NCBI GenBank assembly: GCA_964555235.1
Contig: CAZKRU010000008.1
Location: 1-64,000 of the forward strand
DNA length: 64,000 nucleotides
Source: CAZKRU01 sp964555235
GTDB taxonomy: Bacteria; Verrucomicrobiota; Verrucomicrobiia; Methylacidiphilales; CAMAQI01
Direction of reading: 5' to 3'
In this document: piece after piece, positions 38,151 through 47,532 of the stretch
Position numbering within the stretch: position 1 is the first letter of the stretch
How the letters are laid out: every line of letters starts with the position of its first letter
Program-made: the position numbers and the translations under genes
The notes under the pieces: model-generated
Database searches by the model: none
The model's input: the letters and a program-made list of their open reading frames with translations, nothing else
What the model was told of the DNA's origin: nothing

Positions 38151-39899
38151 ATGACTCCCCTGACTCCTACTGAAAAACGCCTCGTCCGAGGAGTGGAATT
38201 GGGAGCCGTACTCGTTTTATGGGCCATCGTCTTCCGACTCGATGAAGGAGCCGATCTCGAAATTTTGATGATGATTCTGGCCGCACTCTTCGGCGTCTCC
38301 ATTTCCCAAGTCAGTCGCCCCATTATTTTTCGGCTTGGGTGGAGCGATGTCCTTAAATTTACAGGATCGCGCGGATTTTACGCGGCTGGAACGGTGATCC
38401 TTTTTCGCTGGGGATCCGGCCTTCCCCTTTTTCCAGGAACTGAAGCGATTCTCGCTTGGGCCTGGCAATTCCCCGTTCTCGCACTCGTCATCTGGGTCAT
38501 TCCTCGAACGCTCCAAGGGGAGGTTGGGATTGGAGCGACCGCTCCACCGAAACGCATCGCCATCTGGTCGGTGAATTATGCTCCCGAAGAAGCCGGGATC
38601 GCGCCACAAACCACGGCCTTGGCTCAGTCGCTCAAAGAGGCGGGTTATCTGGTAACGGTGGTCACCACCTTTCCGTATTATCCGGAATGGCGAAAACGGA
38701 ATGCCGATCTCGGAAAATTTCATGAGTGGCAAGTTCTCGAGGGAATTACGGTTCATCGTTGTTGGCATTATGTTCCGCCAAACCCAACCACCCTCCAACG
38801 GATCGTCCACCAACTTAGTTTTTTAATGACGAGCCTTTATCGTCTCCTGCTCTTGGAACGCCATGATCTTTATATCGGAATTTGTCCGCCGTTTGCCCTC
38901 GGGCCTTTGATGCGCGTGGTGGGACTGGTTAAACTCGCCCCTTATTTTTTGCATGTTCAAGATCTCGAAGTGCAGGCGGCCGCCGATCTCCGTCAAATTC
39001 CCTCGGAAATGGTCCGATTTTTCAGATGGTTTGAGCGGTGGGGCTACTGGCGCGCAGCGAAAGTGACGACCATCAGTCACGGAATGATCAAGACCCTCGC
39101 CACCCTCATCCCCAATCTTCCCGTCGGATTACTTCCGAATCGACCGCGACGTTTTCCGCATTTGCTTTTCCCTTACAATACCGCGCAAATGGGGGAGACC
39201 TCCTCCCGCTCCGTTCGAAGAGTTTTGTATACGGGGAATATTGGCGAAAAACAGGATCTCATTACCGCCGCCGCTGCTTTTCGGGAAGTCCCAAATGTTG
39301 AGCTGCACATTCATGGCGAGGGTTCCGCCAAAGGTCGCTTAATGGAATGGCTCCAGGCAAATCCGTGCAGCAATGTCACCGTCGGCCCCTTGATTCCGGC
39401 AGAAGCCTACGCACGCACGCTCGACGCGGCAGATGCCTGTCTGATTTGTGAAAAACCGGGCCCGGAAAATATCTCATACTTTCCTTCAAAACTTTTGGTC
39501 TATCTCGACCTCGGCCGACCGGTCCTCCTCTTGGCAGGAACCGAATCAGAACTTTATCAACTGAATCGAGAACACCGTTTTGCGCTCGGATGTGAGCCCG
39601 GCGAAAATCCGACCGATCTGATCCGCCGCTTCTCCCACCTTCCTCCTCAGGAACTCGATTCATGGGCAAAAGCCGCCAAACATTTTCTCCCCACCCTACG
39701 CGGAGATACCGAGTGGAACCGTTACTTTGAAGATTGCCGCAACTGCGCCACATATGGCACTTCCGAATCGATCGGAATGAGCCTGCGCTTCCGACTCTTC
39801 CTTCTTCGAACCATTCTCATCCCCATCGGACTGGTTGTTTTGGTCGCAATGCATCTCGGCGTTCGACTTTTTGAAAAAGCGCAGCACCCCAATCACTAA
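38151..39899 (+). CDS. Family 4 glycosyltransferase with N-terminal membrane region (WcaI-like)
   Basis: The 582-residue protein has about four membrane segments in the first 130 residues (GAVLVLWAIVFRLDEGADLE, ILMMILAALFGVSI, FYAAGTVILFRW), then a GT-B glycosyltransferase: KRIAIWSVNYAPEEAGIAPQ, VLYTGNIGEKQDLITAAAAF, ISYFPSKLLVYLDLGRPVLL, with a C-terminal membrane helix. WcaI-type enzymes build exopolysaccharide. The N-terminal membrane domain recalls the membrane part of CapD/FlaA1-like proteins, a possible fusion; this is tentative. The start may be 38115 or 38151. Confidence 0.86.
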   Translation: MTPLTPTEKRLVRGVELGAVLVLWAIVFRLDEGADLEILMMILAALFGVSISQVSRPIIFRLGWSDVLKFTGSRGFYAAGTVILFRWGSGLPLFPGTEAILAWAWQFPVLALVIWVIPRTLQGEVGIGATAPPKRIAIWSVNYAPEEAGIAPQTTALAQSLKEAGYLVTVVTTFPYYPEWRKRNADLGKFHEWQVLEGITVHRCWHYVPPNPTTLQRIVHQLSFLMTSLYRLLLLERHDLYIGICPPFALGPLMRVVGLVKLAPYFLHVQDLEVQAAADLRQIPSEMVRFFRWFERWGYWRAAKVTTISHGMIKTLATLIPNLPVGLLPNRPRRFPHLLFPYNTAQMGETSSRSVRRVLYTGNIGEKQDLITAAAAFREVPNVELHIHGEGSAKGRLMEWLQANPCSNVTVGPLIPAEAYARTLDAADACLICEKPGPENISYFPSKLLVYLDLGRPVLLLAGTESELYQLNREHRFALGCEPGENPTDLIRRFSHLPPQELDSWAKAAKHFLPTLRGDTEWNRYFEDCRNCATYGTSESIGMSLRFRLFLLRTILIPIGLVVLVAMHLGVRLFEKAQHPNH

Positions 39900-39924
39900 C
39901 AATTCCACAAAGAAACTGGATCTC

Positions 39925-40036
39925 CTCACACAAAGACACCAAGCTCACGAAGTTCTTTGACTGAAGAATGAATAGAATTTTGTTCAAAGCTTAAAACAAA
40001 AATGGGTTTCCTTTGTGGCTTCGTGCCTTTGTGTGA
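39925..40036. repeat. Inverted repeat (CTTTGTG family)
   Basis: CTCACACAAAGACACCAAGC plus TCACGAAG pairs with CTTCGTGCCTTTGTGTGAG about 60 bp further on. It fills most of the gap between the glycosyltransferase and the next gene. Confidence 0.8.
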
Positions 40037-40076
40037 GACCGGATCGTTTCAAAGAAATCCCACACAGCGTATCGTC

Positions 40077-40571
40077 TTAAGCCGTTTCGTTCAGAATCGT
40101 CCCACGCTCTGGCTCTTCCACCGCGCGACGATACGCTTCAAAGGTCTGCGGATGAGAATCCCGTTCAATGACCTCCGATGGACTCGAGCGAAATTGTTTC
40201 TCCGGATCGCCAAGCGCCTCCGTTGACAAGGCCGCCACCCGATCCTCATGCTTTTCAATCACCTTTTCAGTGAGAGGAGGATTCGGTTCCGGTTGAATCG
40301 GTATAATCGGATTTCGCAATCCAACCGTGTTAATCCCCGTATCAACGGATCGCTCAATTGCCGAAGGCGCTTCTCCATAACGCTTGATTTCACGAGCACT
40401 TGGCGTTTCCGGAAGAAGTTTCTCTGATTTCTCAGGTAATGCCTGGACTAACTGCTGACGGATCGCATTTTCCTTCGCCTGATCCGCCACCGGCTTTTGC
40501 TTCAGCCCACGAATTAACGACGGCTCCTGCGGAGTCATTCCCCCAAGTGCGAGTCCTACATTCGTGATCAT
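40077..40571 (-). CDS. Hypothetical protein, disordered
   Basis: The 164-residue product MITNVGLALGGMTPQEPSLI is rich in Glu, Pro, Lys and Ser, with no signal peptide, membrane segment or known domain. The open frame extends 8 codons upstream to 40595, but the ATG at 40571 looks more likely. Function not recognised. Confidence 0.45.
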   Translation of the reverse strand: MITNVGLALGGMTPQEPSLIRGLKQKPVADQAKENAIRQQLVQALPEKSEKLLPETPSAREIKRYGEAPSAIERSVDTGINTVGLRNPIIPIQPEPNPPLTEKVIEKHEDRVAALSTEALGDPEKQFRSSPSEVIERDSHPQTFEAYRRAVEEPERGTILNETA

Positions 40572-40623
40572 TTCATAAGATGCCACTGAGTCCAAAATCC
40601 GTCAATGGGCTGCGAAAAACCAT

Positions 40624-40912
40624 GATTCACGCAGAGCTCGCAGTGACCGCTGAGGTTTAAACCCAGATTTTGCATTAGAAAATGCAAAATCTGTCCTGGC
40701 GGGCGCCAGGACCGAAAGCATTCGGGGTAAAACCCCGCCGAGATTTCATTCACCATTTTGGTGAATGAAATTGAAGGAGAAATCGGCCTCAAAAAACCGC
40801 TCTTTCAGAGCGGATTTTTATGAGGCAAATTTTGGAATAGAGGGGGTCTATTGCAAAATTTGGGTTAAAATGAATTCTCTGCGACCTTGGCGAACTCTGC
40901 GCGAGGAAAAAA
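40624..40912. repeat. CTCTGCG-family repeat interrupted by the hairpin element
   Basis: The left part CACGCAGAGCTCGCAGTGAC then CGCTGAG (40626-40655) and the right part ATTCTCTGCGACC (40874-40886) match the two halves of the unit at 44705-44764 read in reverse. The 207-bp element at 40660-40866 separates them at the AT-rich middle. A second related word, CTTGGCGAACTCTGCGCGAG, follows on the right. Confidence 0.75.
40660..40866 (+). mobile_element. MITE-like hairpin element, copy 1
   Basis: The 207-bp element has 15-bp terminal inverted repeats: AACCCAGATTTTGCA at the left and the reverse complement of AACCCAAATTTTGCA at the right. Inside is a chain of hairpins: a 13-bp stem near the left end; GGCGGG...CCCGCC enclosing CCGAA/TTCGG; TTCATTCACCA/TGGTGAATGAA; GCCTCA/TGAGGC enclosing CCGCTCTTTCAGAGCGG; and AAATTTTG...CAAAATTT at the right. 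It has no coding capacity. A near-identical inverted copy is at 61496-61707. It interrupts a CTCTGCG-family repeat, good evidence that it moved. No transposase for it is in the window. Confidence 0.78.
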
Positions 40913-40920
40913 CTCCGCAA

Positions 40921-41619
40921 TCATTCCGCGACCGCTTCGTCCGTCGAAAAAGGACTGACGTCGTGGACGAAACAGATTTTCTCCCTCCACGTCATCTTCC
41001 GGAATTTTCGAAGCACACGACGACGGCGGGAGAGAGGAAGCGTCTTGAGATGCGCCAGAAACTTCACTGCCAGCTCTTGTGCAATTTTATAACGAGCCTG
41101 AAGAATCCGGGATTGGAACTTCTCGTAGCTCATATCAAAAATCTGATCCGTCAACCAACGTCTCACTTCCGGGGTTAATGTCTCGCTTCCACAATGACAA
41201 CAGGCAAATTTCGCCAAAACCAGATAGGTATCCACTTTGGCCATGACTTCAAAATTCATGATACAATCTTCGCTGTCACTTAACGGTTGCCCCTCTTGGA
41301 ATTGAAGGGCCGCTTGAACCGCGTGATCAATCTCTTCGATAAACTGAATCAATGGCGCTATGTTTGCCTCTGAAATAGAAAGCCGGGGATCATTTTTCTC
41401 CAACGCTTCGATCAACGGTTCCGCATAATAGATCGCCACATAAAGCCGATCTCCCTCTTGTCGCAAAAAGGTCCGAGCAAACGGAGAGAGCGCCGGTGCC
41501 CCCGCCTTACGACTTAAATCGTGACACCGTTTTCGGCCAATCACACATTCCTCGAGATTCACTCCCGAGTCCGAATAAGTGTGTTCGATCAGCCGTTGGA
41601 TTTCCTGGAGGAGCGTCAT
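40921..41619 (-). CDS. Hypothetical protein, second gene of a two-gene unknown cassette
   Basis: The 232-residue product (MTLLQEIQRLIEHTYSDSGV) has no signal peptide. A CXXC-like pair occurs in LAKFACCHCGSETLTPEVRR, and the C-terminal part is basic and helical (PLSRRRRVLRKFRKMTWREK). It overlaps the upstream gene by 4 bp (ATGA), so the two proteins are probably made in fixed ratio and may work together. I do not recognise either family. Confidence 0.7.
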   Translation of the reverse strand: MTLLQEIQRLIEHTYSDSGVNLEECVIGRKRCHDLSRKAGAPALSPFARTFLRQEGDRLYVAIYYAEPLIEALEKNDPRLSISEANIAPLIQFIEEIDHAVQAALQFQEGQPLSDSEDCIMNFEVMAKVDTYLVLAKFACCHCGSETLTPEVRRWLTDQIFDMSYEKFQSRILQARYKIAQELAVKFLAHLKTLPLSRRRRVLRKFRKMTWREKICFVHDVSPFSTDEAVAE

Positions 41620-42296
41620 AAAGCGTGAGAATGAAAGTGGAGCGTATTTTCCGCCATTTGGTTCAGGGCCAATCGCACCCGATGAAATTGATCGGCGAGA
41701 CTTTCGTACACCTGATTTAATTCCTCGCGTCGAGCCTGAGAGGTATGAGACGCCTCATGAAAAGCGCTCTGCCCAATCGTTTCATAAAAGCGAAGACCGG
41801 GAGCCCCGTGGCGAGCACATTGTGCCTCCACTCGCCCTGGAAAGATCCCGGTCATAAAGAGTGAAAAATTTCCGATATGAACCCGGAGTTGATACGCCTG
41901 GTCCGGTGGAAGTTTCTGGAGCGCGATCAAGAGATCCGAAACGTACGCATAACTCTGAGATCCTTTCGCTCCCGGATCTTGCAAGGCGGTCATGCGACTG
42001 AACTCCGTCAGAACCCCGGCAATATAATCACAAAGCGTCCGATCTTCGAGCTGCGCCCGCTTGAGGACATCTCGCGTAAGAAGATAAAAATAGAACGCAG
42101 GCGAAACCTGAAGGGATCCAGTTTCATCAATCAGCGCATCCCGCAGTGTCGGGTGATCCAACAAATGATCCAAGGCATGTTCGTCGTGAAAAAGCGAATG
42201 AAGGTGAGTCGCGTCTTGTGAAGAACGGGCTAAAACTCGGGTCATGAAAGCCATGTCCTCCGAAGTGAACTGCGAGCGGCAAGTATGCATGCTCAT
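41616..42296 (-). CDS. Hypothetical protein, first gene of a two-gene unknown cassette
   Basis: The 226-residue product is mostly helical and rich in His, Leu and Asp (HLHSLFHDEHALDHLLDHPT, AYVSDLLIALQKLPPDQAYQ, ETIGQSAFHEASHTSQARRE). No known domain or signal peptide is visible. The many histidines could bind metal. It overlaps the downstream gene by 4 bp and is transcribed away from the PEP-CTERM gene. Confidence 0.7.
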   Translation of the reverse strand: MSMHTCRSQFTSEDMAFMTRVLARSSQDATHLHSLFHDEHALDHLLDHPTLRDALIDETGSLQVSPAFYFYLLTRDVLKRAQLEDRTLCDYIAGVLTEFSRMTALQDPGAKGSQSYAYVSDLLIALQKLPPDQAYQLRVHIGNFSLFMTGIFPGRVEAQCARHGAPGLRFYETIGQSAFHEASHTSQARREELNQVYESLADQFHRVRLALNQMAENTLHFHSHAL

Positions 42297-42545
42297 GATA
42301 AAATAATTAAAGCATCAACCGTGCCAATCCGGCTGGGCCTCCAGTTAAGAATACGTGGGGAGAAAGAAGAGAGGGAGAGGACATCATCCATGATGTTTTT
42401 ACGTTCACCTTAACAAAAAGTAATCCAAACTCCGTAAAATGCAAGGGGGCAATATCAATTTGCACTTTCAATAAACACTGTTAGTTTTTTACTAGGGATT
42501 CTCCAGAGTTTTACGAGTTCGGTGGGTCGATTGATTCAAGGCATC

Positions 42546-44273
42546 ATGAACGTCCGCAAAAAAAAGATGAAGGCTGTGGCAAAGATTCTCGTCCTGTTTT
42601 TAATTTTAGGAGTCTCGAGTCACGCTGCGTCGATTACTTGGAATCCAGGAGTCTCCACGGATACCCTTTGGTCGACATCTGGAAATTGGACAGGGGGTGT
42701 TCCGGCGAGTGGAGACGATGTTACCTTGGATGCAAGTTCGGCATCGTTTGATCCGACATCACTCGATCTTGTTGGACTTACTCTGAATAGTCTCACGCTC
42801 GCAACCAGTGGAGGACTTACTTTAACGGGCAACACCTTCTCGCTCGCGAGCGGAGGGAGCGTGGTGAACAGTACCAATGGTACTTTTCAAATTAACCAAG
42901 CCATTTCGCTTTTAGGGAATGTCACTTTTAACAGTACGGGGACTGGAAATGTCAACATCGGTGGAATTCTGTCGAATGCAGCCAATGTCACCATTCAAGG
43001 GACCTCAAGCGCGAGGTTGATTACGACAGCGGCCGTGCATACATTCACCGGAAACTGGCTGCTCAATGGGGGGACATTGGTTACCAGCACGGATGGCCGG
43101 TTGGGAGATGCCGCCAATGATTTGGTTTTTGGTGGAGGACGGCTTCGTGCTGCCACTCTAACGTTGGGAGCAGGCCGTGCGCTGGATTTTTCAGGAGGAA
43201 ACGGCGAGATCCAAATTACTTCTGCGGCTAGCGCCACCTTTCAATTAAATTCCGCAGGTCAGTTGGTGGGAGGCGGCACTTTAACTTATGTTGGATCGAC
43301 GAATACAACCAATGCCACGACCCTCACCATCGGAGCCGCCAATACCGGCTTTACCGGGTCAGTAACGATGAACGCCATTAATGCCACCGATATTATCGAT
43401 CTGAAGAATGCCGACTCCCTCGGTCAAACCGGAAGTAAGGGATCCATCACCCTGACAAAAGGAACGCTCAAGCTGACCAACGATACCTCCACCAACTTTG
43501 GAAATAATCTGTCGGTAACTCCTGCCGCTGCAGGTGACGCAAACATCGTCGTAGAACGTGCCACAACAGGAGCGGGAGTTTCCCACACGTTGGGAACACT
43601 TTCGATCGGAACAAAAACACTCGTTGTCACTAAAGGAGCCAATGTCACATCGGGAACCGCTGGACTGATCCTTGGCGCAACGGCTTTAAGCGGCAATCCG
43701 ACATTTACCCTGACGAATGCAAATCTGAGCTTGGGAGACATCACGACGGCGAACCAAAATCGACGAATCACCGTTGACAGTACAAGTACAGGACAACTTC
43801 ACTTCGTCGGGAATATTGCGCCGAGTACCAGCGCCAAAAATCTCACCATCGATAATGCTGCCGCATCTCTGGCGGGATCGACGACCTTTGATACAGGCTC
43901 CACCTTTACCTTCAACTTAGGGACGAGCAGCGATAGCATTAGTCTTTGGAACTACCAAAGTGGTGAGGTTGTTTTTAACAGCAATACGATCACCGTCAAT
44001 CAAGCGACGGGATTCACCACAACGACCTACACGCTCTTTGATTTTTATAGCGACTCCGGAACCACCCTCACAGCACATGGCCTCTCCGCTGGACTTGGAG
44101 CCGTAACGATTGCGGGAGGAGGGTTCAATGGTGCCATCGTTTATAACACAAACACCATTGATCTCGTCGTGACTGCGGTTCCAGAGCCTTCAACCTACCT
44201 TTTCATGATCCTCGGTGGACTCATGCTTCTGGTTGTGAGAAATCGTAGAATGAAAATTTACGCAAAATCGTAG
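42546..44273 (+). CDS. PEP-CTERM-anchored autotransporter-like beta-helix protein
   Basis: The product, about 575 residues, has a signal peptide (MKAVAKILVLFLILGVSSHA) and repeated beta-strand units (ITWNPGVSTDTLWSTSGNWT, RAATLTLGAGRALDFSGGNG). It ends with the sorting signal VPEPSTYLFMILGGLMLLVV plus a basic tail RNRRMK, so the exosortase system should process it. It is a surface or extracellular matrix protein. The ATG at 42546 is used; a GTG at 42522 and an ATG at 42567 are also possible. It is the only clear exosortase substrate in the window. Confidence 0.9.
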   Translation: MNVRKKKMKAVAKILVLFLILGVSSHAASITWNPGVSTDTLWSTSGNWTGGVPASGDDVTLDASSASFDPTSLDLVGLTLNSLTLATSGGLTLTGNTFSLASGGSVVNSTNGTFQINQAISLLGNVTFNSTGTGNVNIGGILSNAANVTIQGTSSARLITTAAVHTFTGNWLLNGGTLVTSTDGRLGDAANDLVFGGGRLRAATLTLGAGRALDFSGGNGEIQITSAASATFQLNSAGQLVGGGTLTYVGSTNTTNATTLTIGAANTGFTGSVTMNAINATDIIDLKNADSLGQTGSKGSITLTKGTLKLTNDTSTNFGNNLSVTPAAAGDANIVVERATTGAGVSHTLGTLSIGTKTLVVTKGANVTSGTAGLILGATALSGNPTFTLTNANLSLGDITTANQNRRITVDSTSTGQLHFVGNIAPSTSAKNLTIDNAAASLAGSTTFDTGSTFTFNLGTSSDSISLWNYQSGEVVFNSNTITVNQATGFTTTTYTLFDFYSDSGTTLTAHGLSAGLGAVTIAGGGFNGAIVYNTNTIDLVVTAVPEPSTYLFMILGGLMLLVVRNRRMKIYAKS

Positions 44274-44297
44274 CCACTTTCCCCACATCCTCTTCGA

Positions 44298-44630
44298 CTA
44301 CCCCACCACCTTCTTCACAAAACAGGCCTTCAGCCCCACAGCGATACCATCCATCTTGCAAGAGATCTCGTGATCTCCATCCACCAGCTTGATGGTTTTC
44401 GACTTCGTCCCCGTCTTGAGGACCTGCGACGCCCCTTTCAGCGGCAAATCTTTGATCAAGGAGACAATGTCCCCATCCGCCAAAACCGTTCCGTGCGCAT
44501 CCTTCACCACTCGCGCCTTCTCTGGCTCGGGCTCACGCTCCCACTCATGCCCGCACGTCACACACTCCCAGCGCTCCGAATGTTCTATTAATTCCGTCAT
44601 TTCACACATCGGACAAGCAGGTTTACTCAT
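44298..44630 (-). CDS. PhnA/YjdM-type zinc-ribbon protein
   Basis: The 110-residue protein has a four-Cys zinc ribbon at the N-terminus (CPMCEMTELIEH, WECVTCGHEW) and the PhnA C-terminal domain (VVKDAHGTVLADGDIVSLIK, DLPLKGASQVLKTGTKSK). Despite its name, phosphonate use is not certain for this family. The ATG at 44630 is preferred over an upstream TTG. Confidence 0.92.
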   Translation of the reverse strand: MSKPACPMCEMTELIEHSERWECVTCGHEWEREPEPEKARVVKDAHGTVLADGDIVSLIKDLPLKGASQVLKTGTKSKTIKLVDGDHEISCKMDGIAVGLKACFVKKVVG

Positions 44631-44704
44631 AGACAAACACGATAGGGCGACTCTGCATCAGAAATCAACAAAGGAAGAAAACTAAAGAAGGATTTTTTTG
44701 CGTA

Positions 44705-44764
44705 GTGTTCGCAGAGAATAAAAAATGTTTTCTCAGCGGACTCGGCGAACTCTGCGCGAAAAAC
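44705..44764 (+). repeat. CTCTGCG-family intergenic repeat (copy b)
   Basis: GTGTTCGCAGAGAATAAAAA, then TCTCAGCGGACTCGGCGAAC and TCTGCGCGAAAAA. It nearly matches copy a at 7772-7833 and lies upstream of valS. Confidence 0.85.
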
Positions 44765-44831
44765 ATTCCCTCTTCCCCCCTCAACTTGAAACTTGCCCCT
44801 TCTCCTTCACTGACTATCCTCACCCCTCGTC

Positions 44832-47525
44832 ATGAGTGAACTGGCCAAAGCATACGAACCGTCCCAAGTTGAAGATCGTCTCTACTCCCAATGGAAGGAT
44901 CGCGGCGATTGGACTGCCAATCCCGCTTCTTCTAAACCGGCCTATTCCATCGTCATGCCCCCGCCGAACATCACGGGGGTACTGACGCTCGGCCACGTTC
45001 TCAACAACACGATCCAAGATATCCTCTGCCGCAAAGCCCGCATGGAAGGGAAGGAAGTCCTTTGGCTCCCCGGAACCGATCACGCCGGACTTGCCACACA
45101 AACAGCCGTGGAAAAACATCTCCGCAAAACCGAGAATAAAACTCGAAACGATCTCGGCCGCGACGAATTTCTCCGCCGCACCTGGGAGTGGCAGGAGAAG
45201 CACGGAAGCATCATTCTCCAACAGCTTCAAAAAATCGGCTGCTCCGCCGATTGGTCGCGACTTCGCTTCACGATGGACGACGCTTATTCCAAGGAAGTCC
45301 AAACCGTCTTTATCGATCTTTTTCAAAAAGGATGCATCCATCGAGGGCTCCGCATGGTGAACTGGTGTCCCGGATCGCTCACCGCCATTTCCGACGAAGA
45401 GGTGATTCCAAAAGCACAAAAAGGGCTTCTCTTCACGATGAAGTATGAAGTCGCGGAAGAACCGGGAACTTTTATCGAAATTTCAACAACGCGCCCTGAA
45501 ACGATCATGGGCGATACAGCCGTTGCCGTGAAACCGGGCGGTAAATGGGCAAGGCTCATTGGCAAGCATGTCTGGCGCCCCTTCCCTCGCGAAAAAATTC
45601 CGATCATCGCCGATGAAGCCGTGGATGAAGCCTTCGGCACCGGCGCGCTCAAGGTCACTCCCGCGCACGACAAGGTCGATTTTGAAATCGGTCAACGCCA
45701 CCAACTCCCGATCATTGAAATTTTGACGCCAAACGGAAAAATCAATTGCCCGTCGGTTCCCGAACTTCACGGCCTTGATCGCTTTGAAGCCCGCAAAAAG
45801 GCGACCGAGCTTTTGAAGGAAAAGGAACTTCTCATCAAGGAAGAGCCATACGAAAACAATGTCGGCTTCAGCGAACGCGCGGATGTTCCCATCGAACCGC
45901 GATTGAGCCTTCAGTGGTTTCTCGATTACAAAAAGATGCTTGGCGGAAAAATGATTCCCGAAGCGTTGCGCGTTGTGCGAGAACATCTGATTCGGATTTA
46001 TCCCGATCATTGGGAAAAAGTTTACGGCCATTGGCTCGAAAATATTCAGGAATGGTGCCTCTCACGCCAAGTCTGGTGGGGCCACCGTCTTCCGGTCTGG
46101 TATCGCACGAAGGGAACCTCTCATGCACTCGACCTGAGCCAACCCCGGACGATGAAGGAACTCGCAGAGCTCATCGCCTCTCAAGTCGAAGTCAAATGTC
46201 AGCCGGAATCTCCCGGTGCCGACTGGACCCAAGATGATGACACGCTCGACACCTGGGCCTCCTCCTGGCTTTGGGCCTATGCAACGATGGATGCGCCGAC
46301 TCGAAAAAAATTCTATCCGACCTCCGTTCTCGTCACCGGACCTGATATTATTTTTCTCTGGGTTGCCCGTATGATCATCGCCGGGCTCGAATATCAACCC
46401 TCTGGCACCCCGACCTCCGAGGCAAATATCGCCTTTGCCGATGTCTATTTCACCGGATTGATCCGCGACAAGCAGGGACGAAAAATGTCGAAATCCCTTG
46501 GAAACTCCCCCGATACCCTCGAGATCATTGCCAAATACGGGGCCGATGGACTCCGTTTCGGCCTCATGCGCATGGCTCCCCAAGGTCAGGATATTCGCTT
46601 TGACGAAAAACAGATCGAGGAAGGTCGCAATTTCTGCAACAAACTCTGGAACGCTTCTCGCTTCCGCGCCATGCAAGGTCCGCTCGATGCAAAAGCGGAT
46701 CCGTCGAAACATGCCCTGACTCCATTTGCCTCACTCCTTCTTCATAAACTCCAGAACACCGTGAGTCGCTATCACACCGCACTCGACGCCTACGAATTCA
46801 ATCAAGCCGCCAATGCGCTCTATGATTTTGTCTGGAACGACTTCTGTTCCAATTTCATCGAAGCCGCAAAAGGTGATTTTCAAAAAGCAGACTCCCCGAC
46901 TCGTGCGGGAACCCTGGCCTCCATCGACTACACGCTCTCTGTCGTTCTTCGTTTATTGCACCCATACGCTCCATTTGTGACGGAAGAACTCTGGCTCATG
47001 CTCGGTCTCGGCGAATCGACCATTCAATTCGCCTCCTTACCTCGAACCATCGAAATACCCTTGGACAAGGCATCCGTTAATCGCGCTCAAGCGGTTTATG
47101 AATCGGTCGATCTCGGCCGCGGCTTACGTGGGGAGTTCAATCTTCCTTCAAACCAAAAGATTCCATTCCAAACGCGATTTAAAACGCCGCTCACGGATTC
47201 AGAGAAAGAAGTCCTCTCGCTCCTCCTCAATGCCAGTGCGCTCGATCCGGTTGAAACAGCCCCAGCCAAAACACCCATGGTCTTTACTCCTTTAGGAGAA
47301 CTCTTTCTCCCACTCGCCGGACTCGTAGACCCCGAACAAGAGAAGAAACGCTTGGAAAAAGAACTGCAAAAGCTCTCCAAAGACATCGAACTCACCCAGA
47401 AAAAACTTTCCGATCCGAATATGATCCAAAAGGCTCCTCCTGAAAAAGTCACCGAATGGAAGCAAGCCTTGGAGACTCTGGCGCAAAAACAAAAGCGTCT
47501 GACGGAACAGATGGAAATGTTGTAA
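44832..47525 (+). CDS. valS: Valyl-tRNA synthetase
   Basis: This enzyme loads valine on tRNA-Val. At 897 residues it has the class I features: an N-terminal PPPNITGVLTLGHVL with the HIGH-like signature, GTDHAGLATQ, an editing domain (ISTTRPETIMGDTAVAV), WCLSRQVWWGHRLPVWY, KMSKS at about 552 (GRKMSKSLGNSPD) and the C-terminal valine coiled coil (RLEKELQKLSKDIELTQKKL). Everything expected is present and the length is normal. It is followed by queA 7 bp later. Confidence 0.98.
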   Translation: MSELAKAYEPSQVEDRLYSQWKDRGDWTANPASSKPAYSIVMPPPNITGVLTLGHVLNNTIQDILCRKARMEGKEVLWLPGTDHAGLATQTAVEKHLRKTENKTRNDLGRDEFLRRTWEWQEKHGSIILQQLQKIGCSADWSRLRFTMDDAYSKEVQTVFIDLFQKGCIHRGLRMVNWCPGSLTAISDEEVIPKAQKGLLFTMKYEVAEEPGTFIEISTTRPETIMGDTAVAVKPGGKWARLIGKHVWRPFPREKIPIIADEAVDEAFGTGALKVTPAHDKVDFEIGQRHQLPIIEILTPNGKINCPSVPELHGLDRFEARKKATELLKEKELLIKEEPYENNVGFSERADVPIEPRLSLQWFLDYKKMLGGKMIPEALRVVREHLIRIYPDHWEKVYGHWLENIQEWCLSRQVWWGHRLPVWYRTKGTSHALDLSQPRTMKELAELIASQVEVKCQPESPGADWTQDDDTLDTWASSWLWAYATMDAPTRKKFYPTSVLVTGPDIIFLWVARMIIAGLEYQPSGTPTSEANIAFADVYFTGLIRDKQGRKMSKSLGNSPDTLEIIAKYGADGLRFGLMRMAPQGQDIRFDEKQIEEGRNFCNKLWNASRFRAMQGPLDAKADPSKHALTPFASLLLHKLQNTVSRYHTALDAYEFNQAANALYDFVWNDFCSNFIEAAKGDFQKADSPTRAGTLASIDYTLSVVLRLLHPYAPFVTEELWLMLGLGESTIQFASLPRTIEIPLDKASVNRAQAVYESVDLGRGLRGEFNLPSNQKIPFQTRFKTPLTDSEKEVLSLLLNASALDPVETAPAKTPMVFTPLGELFLPLAGLVDPEQEKKRLEKELQKLSKDIELTQKKLSDPNMIQKAPPEKVTEWKQALETLAQKQKRLTEQMEML

Positions 47526-47532
47526 CGTCCTT

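Noticed and set aside
46062..46712. Minus-strand frames inside valS
   Set aside because: They are antisense shadows of a universally conserved gene.
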